Shown in pieces: positions 1 through 7,838 of a DNA stretch of 39,618 nt. The notes beneath the pieces were generated by a model. That model had not been told where the DNA came from, searched no databases, and was given only the letters and a program-made list of their open reading frames with translations. Within the stretch, counting starts at the first letter, position 1, and every line of letters begins with the position of its first letter. A program made the translations under genes and the position numbers. The DNA comes from Streptomyces sp. 130 (GTDB lineage Bacteria > Actinomycetota > Actinomycetes > Streptomycetales > Streptomycetaceae): NCBI RefSeq assembly GCF_007096885.1, contig NZ_VJNO01000052.1, positions 1 through 39,618 on the forward strand, read 5' to 3'.

Positions 1-76
1 CATCCACGAAGCCTTCCTCGGCCTCGCGACCTGCCTGATCACCCACCGACACGTCCAACGCCTTTGTTAGGACCTC
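1..76 (+). mobile_element. Right end of an IS5-type insertion sequence (partial)
   Basis: The first 76 bases are the 3' end of an insertion sequence whose body lies outside the window. A transposase tail stops at 68-70 and the terminal repeat TGTTAGGACCTC occupies 65-76. Its reverse complement GAGGTCCTAACA reappears at 39541-39552, where another element of the same type begins. The element ends four bases before the stem of a terminator hairpin that belongs to the neighbouring gene. IS5-family assignment rests on the transposase tail and on the terminal repeat with a TA-rich flank (TAAG). Confidence 0.8.
2..70 (+). CDS. IS5-family transposase, C-terminal 22 residues only
   Basis: The reading frame entering the window ends in a segment containing IHEAFLGLATCL followed by ITHRHVQRLC and a TAG stop. 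This His-Glu-Ala-Phe-Leu pattern near the extreme C terminus is typical of IS5-family DDE transposases of actinomycetes. In that family it lies just behind the catalytic glutamate helix and the Arg/Trp-rich segment. Nothing can be said about integrity because the rest lies outside the window. The last codon sits inside the terminal repeat, as is common in these compact elements. Confidence 0.75.
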   Translation: MHEAFLGLATCLITHRHVQRLC

Positions 77-79
77 TAA

Positions 80-117
80 GGGGGTGGGGGGAAGCCGCCC
101 GGCGTCCCCCCACCCCC
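80..117 (-). terminator. Strong GC hairpin, terminator of the FAD oxidoreductase gene
   Basis: Positions 80-92 pair perfectly with 105-117 (13 bp, almost all G-C) around a 12-base loop. The hairpin follows the stop codon of the minus-strand oxidoreductase gene by about 13 bases. There is no T tract, which is usual for Streptomyces terminators. It also lies directly downstream of the IS end, so it may insulate both convergent transcripts. Confidence 0.75.
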
Positions 118-129
118 CTAGCCGAGCGG

Positions 130-2418
130 CTACGCGCCGTACGCCTTGAAGGCGAACACGTGCGCGTGCCGCGCCCCGTGTGTCGCGTCGACCACGAGCC
201 GCAGTGCGCCGGTGCGTACGGGACCGCCATCAGGGGCCTGCAGCGCGTGTACGCGGTGCCGGCGCCGGTTGTCCGTCACCGTCAGGAGCGTGTGCCAGTC
301 GCCGGCGGCGTCGCACGTCTGGACGCGGTAGTCGCGTACGAGCTCGGGCATGACCTCGTACGGGGTGCGGTGGCGGTGCAGGTTGTTGAGGTACTCGTCG
401 ACATCGTCGTCGAACACCAGGCGGATCTCGGTGAGCACCTGCTCGTCGTTCCAGTCGAGACGGAGCCACCGGGCCTCGTCCTCCCGAGTGGAGGACCACA
501 TGTTCGGGCCGCCGTAGGGGCGCTGGTATCCGCCCACGGCTCGTCCGGGCCGAAAGGCCCTGGTGTCGGGGGCCGCCCGGAAGGCGAAGGTCTGCCGGCG
601 CAGGCCGCGGGCCTGCCATTCCAGGACCAGCTGGCCGTCCTCCTCCGGGATGTCGTGATCGACGCCCGCGTCCCCCTCGGCCTTTCTGCGCAGGGCGAGG
701 ACACCGTCGGTACGTTCGGGGAGCAGGACCAGAGCCGTGTCGGCGCAGGCGCGCACGATGAGGACCGCGTTCCCGGGTGTCCCGGGGCGGTGGCCGAGGC
801 GCGCCGTGACCCAGTGGGGGCCGCCGGGCGGGACGGTGACGGCGGTCGTCAGGAGCTGGTCGGCGGGGACCCCGTTCTCCGGTCGGCCCGTGCTCCACAG
901 TTCCACGGTGAGCTCGCGGGGCCCGCCGTCCGGGGCACCGTGGACGAGCAGGTCGACCGTGTCGAGTGCCGGGTCGACCGGCAGCAGGAGCGCGAGATCG
1001 CGGGTGAGGGGGTACGGCGTGCCGGGCGCGTCCTGCGTGGGTTCCGCGGCCAGACGGGTCAGGCAGGAGGAGGCGGTGACTCGGGCCGTCCGCGCCAGGT
1101 TGCCGGGGTCCTCGTCGGCGAGGCCGATCACGGAGGCGTCCTGCCGGAGCAGGGTGCGGTGCACCAGCTCCGGCCGCTTGGTCGCGAGCTCCCGCGGAGT
1201 GAGGTTCTCGGCGACGCACAGGGCCGCGGCGGTACCCGCGGCCTCGCCGAGTGTCGCGCAGGTGGCCATGACACGGGTGGCCCCGAAAGCGATGTGCGTG
1301 GCGGAGATGTTGCGCCCGGCGAAGTGCAGGTTCGTGACGTTCGCCGAGTAGAGGCAGCGCAGGGGGATGTGAAAGATGCCGTCCGCGTACCGCTGGCGCG
1401 CGCCGGGCTCCTCGGCGTACATGCCCTGTACGGGGTGGAGGTCGACGGACCAGCCGCCGAAGGCGATCCGGTCCTCGAACGGGCGCTGCTGGAAAATGTC
1501 CTGCTGGGTGAGGACGTGGTCGCCGAGGAAGCGGCGGTACTCGCGCTTGCCGGGAAGACTGCCGACCCACTCCAGGGTGAGGTTCGCCGCGTCCGGGAAC
1601 TGCCCGGAGTTCTTGATGTGGTCCCAGACCCCCATGATCACGGCCTGGAGCTCGTCGCGGATGCGCTCGTTGTCGTGGACGGTGTCGAGTTCGCCGCCCC
1701 ACTCGATCCACCAGTAGTCGCAGCCGTTGTCACCGGTGCGCAGGATGCGGTTGCGCAGGATGGGAGTGGTCGACAGGTCCTTGGCGTAGGCGGGCGGCAC
1801 GAACTTCACCGGTCGGCCCGTGTCCCTGGTGTGGAAGAGGATCGTCGAGCCCAGCAGCGCCCGGTCCGCCACGGACGGCGCCCAGGGCTCGTCGAACTCC
1901 GCTTGCGCCTCACGGCCGATGCGGTAGCGGGCGCCGGCGAGGTGGCCGACCAAACCGTCTCCGGTGCAGTCGAGGAACTGGCTCGCGTGGAAGGTGATGC
2001 GGCGCTCCGAGCCCATCATCCAGCCGGTGCAGGAGTGCACCTCGCGGCTGTCGGCGGGGCCGCTGGCGTCGACCTCGCGTACGTCGGTGTTGAGGTAGAG
2101 GTGGATGTTCGGTTCGGCGCGGACCGCGTCGAGCACGACCTGGTCCCAGTAGTAGGGATTGCCCTCGGGGTTGCGGTACTGGTTCTCGGTGTACAGCTCG
2201 CCCATGATTCCGGTCTCGCGGGCCCAGCGGTGCACGCCGTGTGCGGTGGCGCCGCAGACCCAGACGCGGATCTCGCTGCTGGCGTTGCCGCCCAGGACCG
2301 GCCGGTTGTTGACCAGGGCGACGCGTCGGCCGAGCCGGGCCGCAGCGATGGCAGCGCAGGTCCCCGCCAATCCGCCGCCGATCACGGCGATGTCGTAATG
2401 GACCTCTTCTTCCCGCAC
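130..2418 (-). CDS. FAD-dependent oxidoreductase with C-terminal discoidin-like region
   Basis: A 762-residue protein. Residues 8-19 hold the dinucleotide-binding motif (YDIAVIGGGLAG), followed by an early segment with GGNASSEIRVWVCG, typical of the FAD_oxidored family (PF12831-type). These proteins often accompany glycoside hydrolases, and their substrates are mostly unknown. The last ~170 residues (GGYQRPYGGPNMW onward, then a stretch ending AFKAYGA) resemble an F5/8-type carbohydrate-binding fold. No signal peptide is visible, so it is probably cytoplasmic. The start was set at GTG 2418 because AAGGAGG lies seven bases upstream; an ATG further upstream in the same frame has no such support. 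The gene is divergent from the CUT1 sugar importer, which suggests shared control and a role in processing the imported sugar. The exact reaction cannot be deduced. Confidence 0.85.
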   Translation of the reverse strand: MREEEVHYDIAVIGGGLAGTCAAIAAARLGRRVALVNNRPVLGGNASSEIRVWVCGATAHGVHRWARETGIMGELYTENQYRNPEGNPYYWDQVVLDAVRAEPNIHLYLNTDVREVDASGPADSREVHSCTGWMMGSERRITFHASQFLDCTGDGLVGHLAGARYRIGREAQAEFDEPWAPSVADRALLGSTILFHTRDTGRPVKFVPPAYAKDLSTTPILRNRILRTGDNGCDYWWIEWGGELDTVHDNERIRDELQAVIMGVWDHIKNSGQFPDAANLTLEWVGSLPGKREYRRFLGDHVLTQQDIFQQRPFEDRIAFGGWSVDLHPVQGMYAEEPGARQRYADGIFHIPLRCLYSANVTNLHFAGRNISATHIAFGATRVMATCATLGEAAGTAAALCVAENLTPRELATKRPELVHRTLLRQDASVIGLADEDPGNLARTARVTASSCLTRLAAEPTQDAPGTPYPLTRDLALLLPVDPALDTVDLLVHGAPDGGPRELTVELWSTGRPENGVPADQLLTTAVTVPPGGPHWVTARLGHRPGTPGNAVLIVRACADTALVLLPERTDGVLALRRKAEGDAGVDHDIPEEDGQLVLEWQARGLRRQTFAFRAAPDTRAFRPGRAVGGYQRPYGGPNMWSSTREDEARWLRLDWNDEQVLTEIRLVFDDDVDEYLNNLHRHRTPYEVMPELVRDYRVQTCDAAGDWHTLLTVTDNRRRHRVHALQAPDGGPVRTGALRLVVDATHGARHAHVFAFKAYGA

Positions 2419-2492
2419 GGTGCGGCCTCCTTGGTGTGAAGCTCGGATACTCCCCGCCACAGCGGAGCGGTTTGAACGTACATCACATCCAT

Positions 2493-2517
2493 ATTGTGCA
2501 ACCACTGTTCAATCAAT
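2493..2517. promoter_or_regulatory. Imperfect palindrome, candidate operator between divergent sugar genes
   Basis: ATTGTGCAAC at 2493-2502 faces GTTCAATCAAT at 2507-2517 across a four-base spacer, an imperfect inverted repeat in an unusually AT-rich patch of the 343-bp divergent region. LacI- or GntR-type regulators of CUT1 operons use operators like this. No matching regulator gene adjoins it. Role inferred from position and symmetry only. Confidence 0.4.
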
Positions 2518-2678
2518 GGGATTGGCTGTAAGTTCCGGTGGTGGCCACTGACCTGGCCCTCGGGAGCCAAAGTGCAAGTTCGGGGCAGGTGGGGCGTGTT
2601 CGCTGGTCCTGCGCGGAATCGGCGAGTCACCCACGAAGAGGGTTGACGCCATCGCACGATATGGAGAACGATCCCGCA

Positions 2679-2704
2679 TGCTGCAACGTGCGTTCACTGC
2701 AGCA
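2679..2704. promoter_or_regulatory. Inverted repeat upstream of the sugar importer operon
   Basis: TGCTGCA (2679-2685) and TGCAGCA (2698-2704) form a perfect 7-bp inverted repeat around a 12-base centre that itself contains AACGTGCGTT. It lies 58 bp upstream of the first permease start, so it could be an operator or a leader hairpin. A TTGACG at 2643-2648 might be the -35 box of the operon promoter. Functional role is inferred. Confidence 0.4.
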
Positions 2705-2761
2705 GGGACGACGTCCATGCAGGGCTCCGGCGCTCCCACCACCACTTGAGAGGACAGACTC

Positions 2762-3688
2762 ATGAGTACGGCCGCACCTCCCCAGAAGGCGCCCCCGCCC
2801 CGCCAGCGGACCGGAGGGCGGCTCTCCAACGGTGCGTTCGCCTTGCTGCTGACGGCCCCCGGCCTCGCCCTGTTCGGGGCGATCATCTTCTACCCGCTGC
2901 TGTCGGCGCTGTTCACCGGCTTCTTCAAGCAGGACCTGCGGCTTCCGGGCCGGGAGTTCGTCGGCCTGGAGAATTTCACCTACTGGCTGGACGGCGACTT
3001 CCTCACCATCCTCGAGCAGACGCTGGTCTTCACGGTCGGCGCGACGCTCGTCCCCTTCGCGATCGGCCTCGCGCTCGCGCTCGCGCTGAACACCGGACTC
3101 AAGGGCAGCGGCTTCCTTCGCGGCCTGTTCCTGTTTCCCTGGGTGATCCCGGGCGTGGTGGTCTCCTTCCTCTGGATGTGGATCTTCAACGCGAACTACG
3201 GGGTGCTCAACGGCGTCCTGATGGAGGCCGGGGTCATCGACGAGTCCGTGGCCTGGCTCGGCCGGCCCGGCACCGCGATGCTCGCCGTGATCGTCACCAA
3301 GACCTGGGCCAGCTTCCCCTGGATGATGGTGATGCTCCTGGCCGGACTGCAGACCGTCCCCAAGGAGCTGCACGAGGCGGCTTCGATGGACGGGGCGGGC
3401 TCGATCCGGCGCTTCTTCGCCGTCACCTGGCCTCAGCTCCGCGGCGTCGCCTCGATCGTGCTCCTGCTGGAGTTCATCTGGAACTTCCAGCACTTCGACA
3501 CCATCTACGTTCTCACCGGCGGCGGCCCCGCCGGCACCACCGAGACGTTCGCGACCGCCGTCTACCAGACCGCGTTCAAGGGCTTCGACATCGGCCGGGC
3601 CACCGCTCTGGGCGGGCTGTGGATGCTGCTCCTGCTCCTCCTCGTCGTCGTCTACCTCAGGATCACCGAGCGGAAGGGCGACGCCTGA
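2762..3688 (+). CDS. CUT1 sugar ABC transporter permease (MalF-like)
   Basis: A 308-residue membrane protein with about six hydrophobic segments, starting after a basic, proline-rich N terminus. The cytoplasmic EAA loop (KELHEAASMDGAG) near residues 200-215 is the contact site for the ATPase and marks a binding-protein-dependent permease of the CUT1 class. The start ATG is preceded by a GAGAGGA ribosome-binding site. The stop overlaps the next start by one base (TGATG), so both permeases are translationally coupled. No ATPase gene lies in the cluster. In Streptomyces such importers are commonly energised by the shared MsiK ATPase; that is inference here. Confidence 0.92.
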   Translation: MSTAAPPQKAPPPRQRTGGRLSNGAFALLLTAPGLALFGAIIFYPLLSALFTGFFKQDLRLPGREFVGLENFTYWLDGDFLTILEQTLVFTVGATLVPFAIGLALALALNTGLKGSGFLRGLFLFPWVIPGVVVSFLWMWIFNANYGVLNGVLMEAGVIDESVAWLGRPGTAMLAVIVTKTWASFPWMMVMLLAGLQTVPKELHEAASMDGAGSIRRFFAVTWPQLRGVASIVLLLEFIWNFQHFDTIYVLTGGGPAGTTETFATAVYQTAFKGFDIGRATALGGLWMLLLLLLVVVYLRITERKGDA

Positions 3689-4608
3689 TGACCTCCACCA
3701 CCTCCACCCCGCTGTCCGCCGTCGACCGGCCGCAGCCGTCCGCCACGCGGACCGGGCACACCGCCCGGCGCCGTATGCGCAAGGACCTGCTGCGCTCGCG
3801 GATCGCCGCCTGGAGCGCGGTCGTCGTCATCGGCGCCTTCGGCCTGCTGCCGGTCTACTGGCTGCTCGCCACCGCGCTGAGCACCCCCGAGTCGACCTTT
3901 CAGTTCCCGCCGAAGCTCATACCCACCGACCTCACCCTGAGCAACTTCACGGCCCTGACCGAGAACGACCAGCTGATCAAGTACATGATCAACTCGCTGG
4001 TCGTGGCCTCGATCACCGCCGTGCTGAGCGTGATCGTCGCCACGTACATGGGCTACTCGTTCTCCAAGTTCCGCTACCGGGGGCGCCGGTCGCTGATGCA
4101 CCTGGTGCTGGCCTCTCAGATGTTCCCCCAGGCGCTTCTGCTGGTGACGCTGTACACCGTCTTCTCCAGCTTCGGCATGCTCAACACGTACACCGCCCTG
4201 GTGCTCTCCTTCACCACGTTCACCATGCCGCTGTGCGTCTGGATGCTGAAGGGCATCTTCGACACCATCCCGGACGCCCTGCTGGAAGCGGCGTCCATCG
4301 ACGGCGCGTCCCGGTGGCGGACGCTGCACTCCATCGTGGCGCCGCTGGCCGCGCCGGGGATGATCGCCGCCGGGCTCTTCGCCTTCGTACGCGGCTGGAA
4401 CGACTTCATCTTCGCCCTGACCCTGGCCGACAAGGAGAAGCAGACCCTGCCCCCCGGGCTCGTCTCCACCTACATCGGCGAATTCCAGACCGCCTGGCCG
4501 CAGCTGATGGCTGCCTCGCTCGTGGTGTCGGTCCCCGTGATCGTCGCCTTCATGTTCCTGCAGCGCTACCTCGTCGGCGGCATGACCGCCGGCTCGGTCA
4601 AGAGCTGA
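3688..4608 (+). CDS. CUT1 sugar ABC transporter permease (MalG-like)
   Basis: A 306-residue permease with six predicted membrane segments and the EAA loop DALLEAASIDGASRW near residue 200. The N terminus (MTSTTSTPLSAV) is soluble and basic. The ATG at 3688 overlaps the TGA of the preceding permease, which fixes the start although the open frame extends much further upstream. With the MalF-like partner it forms the channel of a carbohydrate importer whose binding lipoprotein follows 62 bp downstream. The substrate cannot be read from the permease, but the neighbouring GH29-like and BNR genes suggest an oligosaccharide or plant/algal glycan fragment. Confidence 0.92.
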   Translation: MTSTTSTPLSAVDRPQPSATRTGHTARRRMRKDLLRSRIAAWSAVVVIGAFGLLPVYWLLATALSTPESTFQFPPKLIPTDLTLSNFTALTENDQLIKYMINSLVVASITAVLSVIVATYMGYSFSKFRYRGRRSLMHLVLASQMFPQALLLVTLYTVFSSFGMLNTYTALVLSFTTFTMPLCVWMLKGIFDTIPDALLEAASIDGASRWRTLHSIVAPLAAPGMIAAGLFAFVRGWNDFIFALTLADKEKQTLPPGLVSTYIGEFQTAWPQLMAASLVVSVPVIVAFMFLQRYLVGGMTAGSVKS

Positions 4609-4670
4609 ACCAGCAGGTTCGGCCCGCGCCCCCACGTACCTCCCCTCCCGCACACTCCCATGGAGAGATC

Positions 4671-5972
4671 ATGACCACCTCTGGCATCAGCCGGCGCGGC
4701 GCGCTGCGCATGTTCGGTATCGGCGCGCTCGGTGCAGCGGGCATCGGTGTGCTCGGCGCCTGTGCGCCGTCCGGCGCCGGCTCCTCGTCCAACGGCGGCG
4801 ACCCGAAGTCCAAGAACTTCGACTTCACCTCCTGGTCGCTCAACGAGGAGGCCGCCAAGCCCTCGATCGAGAAGATCATCGCGGCATGGGAGAGGGCCGA
4901 GAAGTCGAAGATCCGCGCGGTCTCCTACCCGTACAACGAGTACCTGAGCCAGCTCACCCTCAAGCTGGGCGGCGGGGAGACGACGGGCGCGGTGCACCTC
5001 GACATCGCCTGGCTCGCCGCGATGGCGCAGATGGGCAAACTGGCCGACCTCGGATCGGTGGCAGCCAAGGGCGGTTACACGGAGGTGGCGCTGAAGAGCG
5101 GCGTGTACGACGGCAAGCAGTACGGACTGCCGTGGAACACCGGGTCGATCGGAGTGATCGCCAACTCCAAGCTCCTGGAGAAGGCCGGGATCAAGAAGCA
5201 CCCCACCACCATTGAGGAGTTCGAGGCGGCGCTGCGCGAGCTGAAGGGGCTCGGCGGGGGAGTCGTGCCGTACGCCGCCGCCACCAAGGTGGCACAGCTC
5301 AAGGACATCTTCCCGTGGATGCAGACCTTCGGCTGCAAGCTGCTCGACGACGGGAAGGTCACGATAGGCGATGACGCCTCGGTCGACGCGGTCACCTGGT
5401 ACAAGAAGCTGCACGACGAGAAGCTGATCGCCGCCGACGTGGACCGCTTCGACGCCCGTGCCCTCTTCGGGCAGGGCAAGGCCGCCTTCTACGACGACGC
5501 GATCATCGGCAAGGGCGTGACCGCCGCCCAGTCGAAGGACAAGTCGCTGGCCGGCGCCATGCAGCCGATGAAGCGCCCGGTGCTCAAGGCCGGGGACACG
5601 CCGCAGGCGCTGTTGTGGGGCGGTGTGATCGCGATCGTGCAGGGCAAGGGGCAGGACGCGGCGACGGAGTTCGCGCTGCACACCACCACCGACCGGGCCA
5701 CCACTTCGGAGTACTTCGCCGCGCGCGCACTGCCGCCGTCCACCACCGCGGGTCTGGCCGCTCCTGAGGTCGCCAAGGACGCCTTCACCACGGAGTGGAC
5801 CGACAAGATCACCAACACCGCGACCGGCAGCCCCTTCTGGCAGTTCGCACAGAACTCCCAGATCGAGGAGGCCGTCGCCAAGCAGGTACAGGCCGTCCTC
5901 GTCGGCACGGCGAAGCCGAAGGACGCGATGAAGCGGGCCGGCGAGGAAGCCGCCGCGCTCATCAAGCGCTGA
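4671..5972 (+). CDS. Sugar-binding lipoprotein of the CUT1 importer
   Basis: A 433-residue extracellular solute-binding protein (SBP family 1). The N terminus has a Tat-like ISRRGALRMFGIG segment and a lipobox LGAC with Cys31 as the lipidated residue, followed by a Ser/Gly-rich linker. The body is typical of maltose/multiple-sugar binding proteins. TGGAGAGA lies just upstream of the ATG at 4671, and the start also fits the signal sequence; the open frame runs much further upstream and that part is a shadow. It is the last gene of the permease operon and is followed by hairpin-forming DNA. The ligand is unknown. Confidence 0.9.
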   Translation: MTTSGISRRGALRMFGIGALGAAGIGVLGACAPSGAGSSSNGGDPKSKNFDFTSWSLNEEAAKPSIEKIIAAWERAEKSKIRAVSYPYNEYLSQLTLKLGGGETTGAVHLDIAWLAAMAQMGKLADLGSVAAKGGYTEVALKSGVYDGKQYGLPWNTGSIGVIANSKLLEKAGIKKHPTTIEEFEAALRELKGLGGGVVPYAAATKVAQLKDIFPWMQTFGCKLLDDGKVTIGDDASVDAVTWYKKLHDEKLIAADVDRFDARALFGQGKAAFYDDAIIGKGVTAAQSKDKSLAGAMQPMKRPVLKAGDTPQALLWGGVIAIVQGKGQDAATEFALHTTTDRATTSEYFAARALPPSTTAGLAAPEVAKDAFTTEWTDKITNTATGSPFWQFAQNSQIEEAVAKQVQAVLVGTAKPKDAMKRAGEEAAALIKR

Positions 5973-6002
5973 GCCGAGCGCCGTGGCCCCGGCCCGGCGA
6001 AC

Positions 6003-6052
6003 GCGGCACGCCTCGCCCGGCCCGTGACCGGGCCGGCGCGGCACGCCTCGCC
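6003..6052. repeat. Two 15-bp direct repeats flanking a terminator hairpin
   Basis: GCGGCACGCCTCGCC occurs at 6003-6017 and again at 6038-6052, on either side of an 8-bp stem (6017-6024 with 6029-6036, loop TGAC). The unit lies just after the binding-protein gene. Its likely job is transcription termination, with the repeat a by-product of local duplication. Confidence 0.6.
6017..6036 (+). terminator. Hairpin after the importer operon
   Basis: CCGGCCCG (6017-6024) pairs with CGGGCCGG (6029-6036) around a four-base loop, 45 bp after the stop codon of the sugar-binding protein. No T tract follows. It probably attenuates or ends the importer transcript before the secreted BNR protein gene. Confidence 0.55.
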
Positions 6053-6156
6053 GGGCCCTGTTCCGTACCCACCCCGCACGACGACCACTCCGGCGGACCT
6101 CCGGGCCGCCTCCTTCCGCGCCATCTCCCACCCCCGCACCCGCGAAGGAGCTCATC

Positions 6157-7461
6157 TTGCGACGCCCCACGGTACGTATCCACACCGCCTTGGCCGCGGC
6201 CCTCGGTGCTCTCCTCCTCCCCGCACCGGCCGCAGGGGCCGACACGGCGCAGACCGCCGTGGCCGCGGCGACGGTGGTCGAAAAGGTCCCGTACGCGATG
6301 GATACGTCGAACCAGGCCGCCTGGTGGACCCCGGTCGCCACGTACAAGGGCCGCGGGCAGTACACGTACTTCGCCTTCAACGAGCCGGGCTCGACGGCCG
6401 CGACGCACCGGCCCGCCATCGCACGGCGCGACCCGGACGGGGTCTGGAGCCGGCTGCCGCTGCTGAACAGTGACGGACAGCAGGCCGAGTTCCCCGACGA
6501 CAACGGCCACAACCAGCCGTCCGTGGCCCGCGACGGCAGCGGTCGCCTGCACGTCTTCACCTCCATGCATGCCAACCCCTGGCGCTACTTCCGCACCGAG
6601 GCCCCCGGCGGGAACGTCACCGACCACGCGTCCGAACTGCCCGACCAGGGTGTGGGCATCACCTACCCGGTCGTCACCACCGCCCCCAACGGCGACCTGT
6701 ACCTGGCCGCCCGGGTCGGCACCGGCTCCGACCAGCGCCCCGGCAAGCTGTACCGCTGGGACAACGCCAACTCCCGCTGGAGCGTCGTGGCGACCTTCGC
6801 GAGTGCGCTGTACCGCTCCGTGTACCCCGACGACCTCGCGGTGGACGCTTCAGGCCGCGTACACCTCCTCTACGAGTGGGCGAAGGCGCCGGCGACCGCG
6901 TTCCGCCACCAGCTCTCATACCTGTCCTACGACCCGTCCACCGGCGCCTTCGCGGACAGCACGGACACGGCCGTCAACACACCCGTCACGCCCGCCACCT
7001 CCGACGTCGTCCAGGACCTCACCGCCGGCGAGGAATGGAGCGCCGACAACGCGTACACCGGCCCCGCGGTACAGAGCGCCAAGCTCACCCTCGACGGCTC
7101 CACCCCGAAGGTCGCCTACCGCTACCGCTCGGCCGACAGCGGTGGCCAGTTCCGCGTGTACTACGCCTATCCGAGCGGTGGCGGCTGGACCGGCAAGACC
7201 GTGTACGCCGGAGGGCAGACCGCGGCCGCCCTCGGCATCACCTGGGACGAGACGGACACCAAGCGGATCTACTACGTGACCACCTCGGGCACCGACCGGG
7301 TCTTCGCGGCGACTCAGTCGGCGGACGGTGCGTGGACCGCGCGGTCGGCCGCGCCGGGGGTGAGCGCCGACCGGCTGGCGGTGCGACGGGATTCGGACGG
7401 CCGCGACGTGCTCTACCTGCCGGATGTCGCTCACAACGCCTTGTACTACGCGACGCGCTGA
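6157..7461 (+). CDS. Secreted BNR-repeat (BNR_4-type) beta-propeller protein
   Basis: A 434-residue exported protein with a short basic N terminus, a hydrophobic stretch and an Ala-rich cleavage region ending around AAGADTAQT, then a mature domain starting AMDTSNQAAWWTPVATYKG. Repeated Asp-box-like strands (ARRDPDGVWSRLP, VARDGSGRLHVF, AVDASGRVHLLYEW) and HNQPSVARDG are characteristic of the BNR_4 family. That family's propeller fold is shared with several polysaccharide lyases (for example ulvan and rhamnosyl-glucuronate lyases) and uncharacterised proteins. The start is TTG 6157, with GAAGGAG seven bases upstream. It sits between the importer and a glycosidase, consistent with extracellular cleavage or binding of the glycan whose pieces are imported. 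Lyase activity is not proven; no catalytic residues could be assigned. Confidence 0.8.
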   Translation: MRRPTVRIHTALAAALGALLLPAPAAGADTAQTAVAAATVVEKVPYAMDTSNQAAWWTPVATYKGRGQYTYFAFNEPGSTAATHRPAIARRDPDGVWSRLPLLNSDGQQAEFPDDNGHNQPSVARDGSGRLHVFTSMHANPWRYFRTEAPGGNVTDHASELPDQGVGITYPVVTTAPNGDLYLAARVGTGSDQRPGKLYRWDNANSRWSVVATFASALYRSVYPDDLAVDASGRVHLLYEWAKAPATAFRHQLSYLSYDPSTGAFADSTDTAVNTPVTPATSDVVQDLTAGEEWSADNAYTGPAVQSAKLTLDGSTPKVAYRYRSADSGGQFRVYYAYPSGGGWTGKTVYAGGQTAAALGITWDETDTKRIYYVTTSGTDRVFAATQSADGAWTARSAAPGVSADRLAVRRDSDGRDVLYLPDVAHNALYYATR

Positions 7462-7477
7462 GGCGTCCCTGCTGCTT

Positions 7478-7522
7478 GTCGCCGCCCGTACGGGGTGAGG
7501 CCGCTTCCGTACGGGCGGCGAC
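7478..7522 (+). terminator. Perfect 16-bp hairpin terminator after the BNR gene
   Basis: Positions 7478-7493 are the exact reverse complement of 7507-7522, with a 13-base loop. The hairpin begins 17 bases after the BNR stop codon. The remaining 300 bp up to the next gene show no convincing open frame. Confidence 0.85.
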
Positions 7523-7825
7523 ACGCGGGTGCGGGGGCTCGTCAGGGCGCCGGCCGCCCGCCGCGGCGCCGTCCGTGTCGCCTCCCGTCCGGCTGTGTCC
7601 GGGCCGGTCTTCTCCGCCCGCTGGGCGAACACCGGCGCCACGGAGGCTGGCGGCCCGCAGGCGGAGGGGAGGACTGCCCGCACCTCCACGCCAGGTGGAT
7701 GGCCGCGCCCTCTCACAGCGGGCGGGGTGCCGCGCCACCGCTCAGGGTGGTCGTCGCACCGCTGGCGACCGGGACGGCCCGGCCGAGGCCCCGGCCCCGC
7801 CACGCGTGCGGCCGCTGCGAGCCCT

Positions 7826-7838
7826 TAGCCTGACCGCA
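7826..7838 (+). promoter_or_regulatory. Candidate -10 box of a leaderless promoter for the GH29-like gene
   Basis: TAGCCT at 7826-7831 matches the actinomycete -10 consensus (TAGNNT) and ends six bases before the ATG at 7838. Transcription would then start at or next to the initiation codon, and no ribosome-binding site is visible. A clear -35 box is not evident. Confidence 0.45.

Noticed and set aside
64..2439. A 791-codon open frame on the plus strand opposite the FAD oxidoreductase
   Set aside because: It is an antisense shadow produced by high GC content. The minus strand has FAD-binding motifs, a good ribosome-binding site and a terminator.
6003..6052. Attachment site or small CRISPR-like repeat
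   Set aside because: Only two units around a terminator stem with no integrase nearby; local duplication is the simpler explanation.
4566..6575. A 669-codon minus-strand frame across the binding-protein gene
   Set aside because: Composition is that of a shadow frame (Arg/Gly/Leu-rich, no family motif), and it crosses three real plus-strand features.
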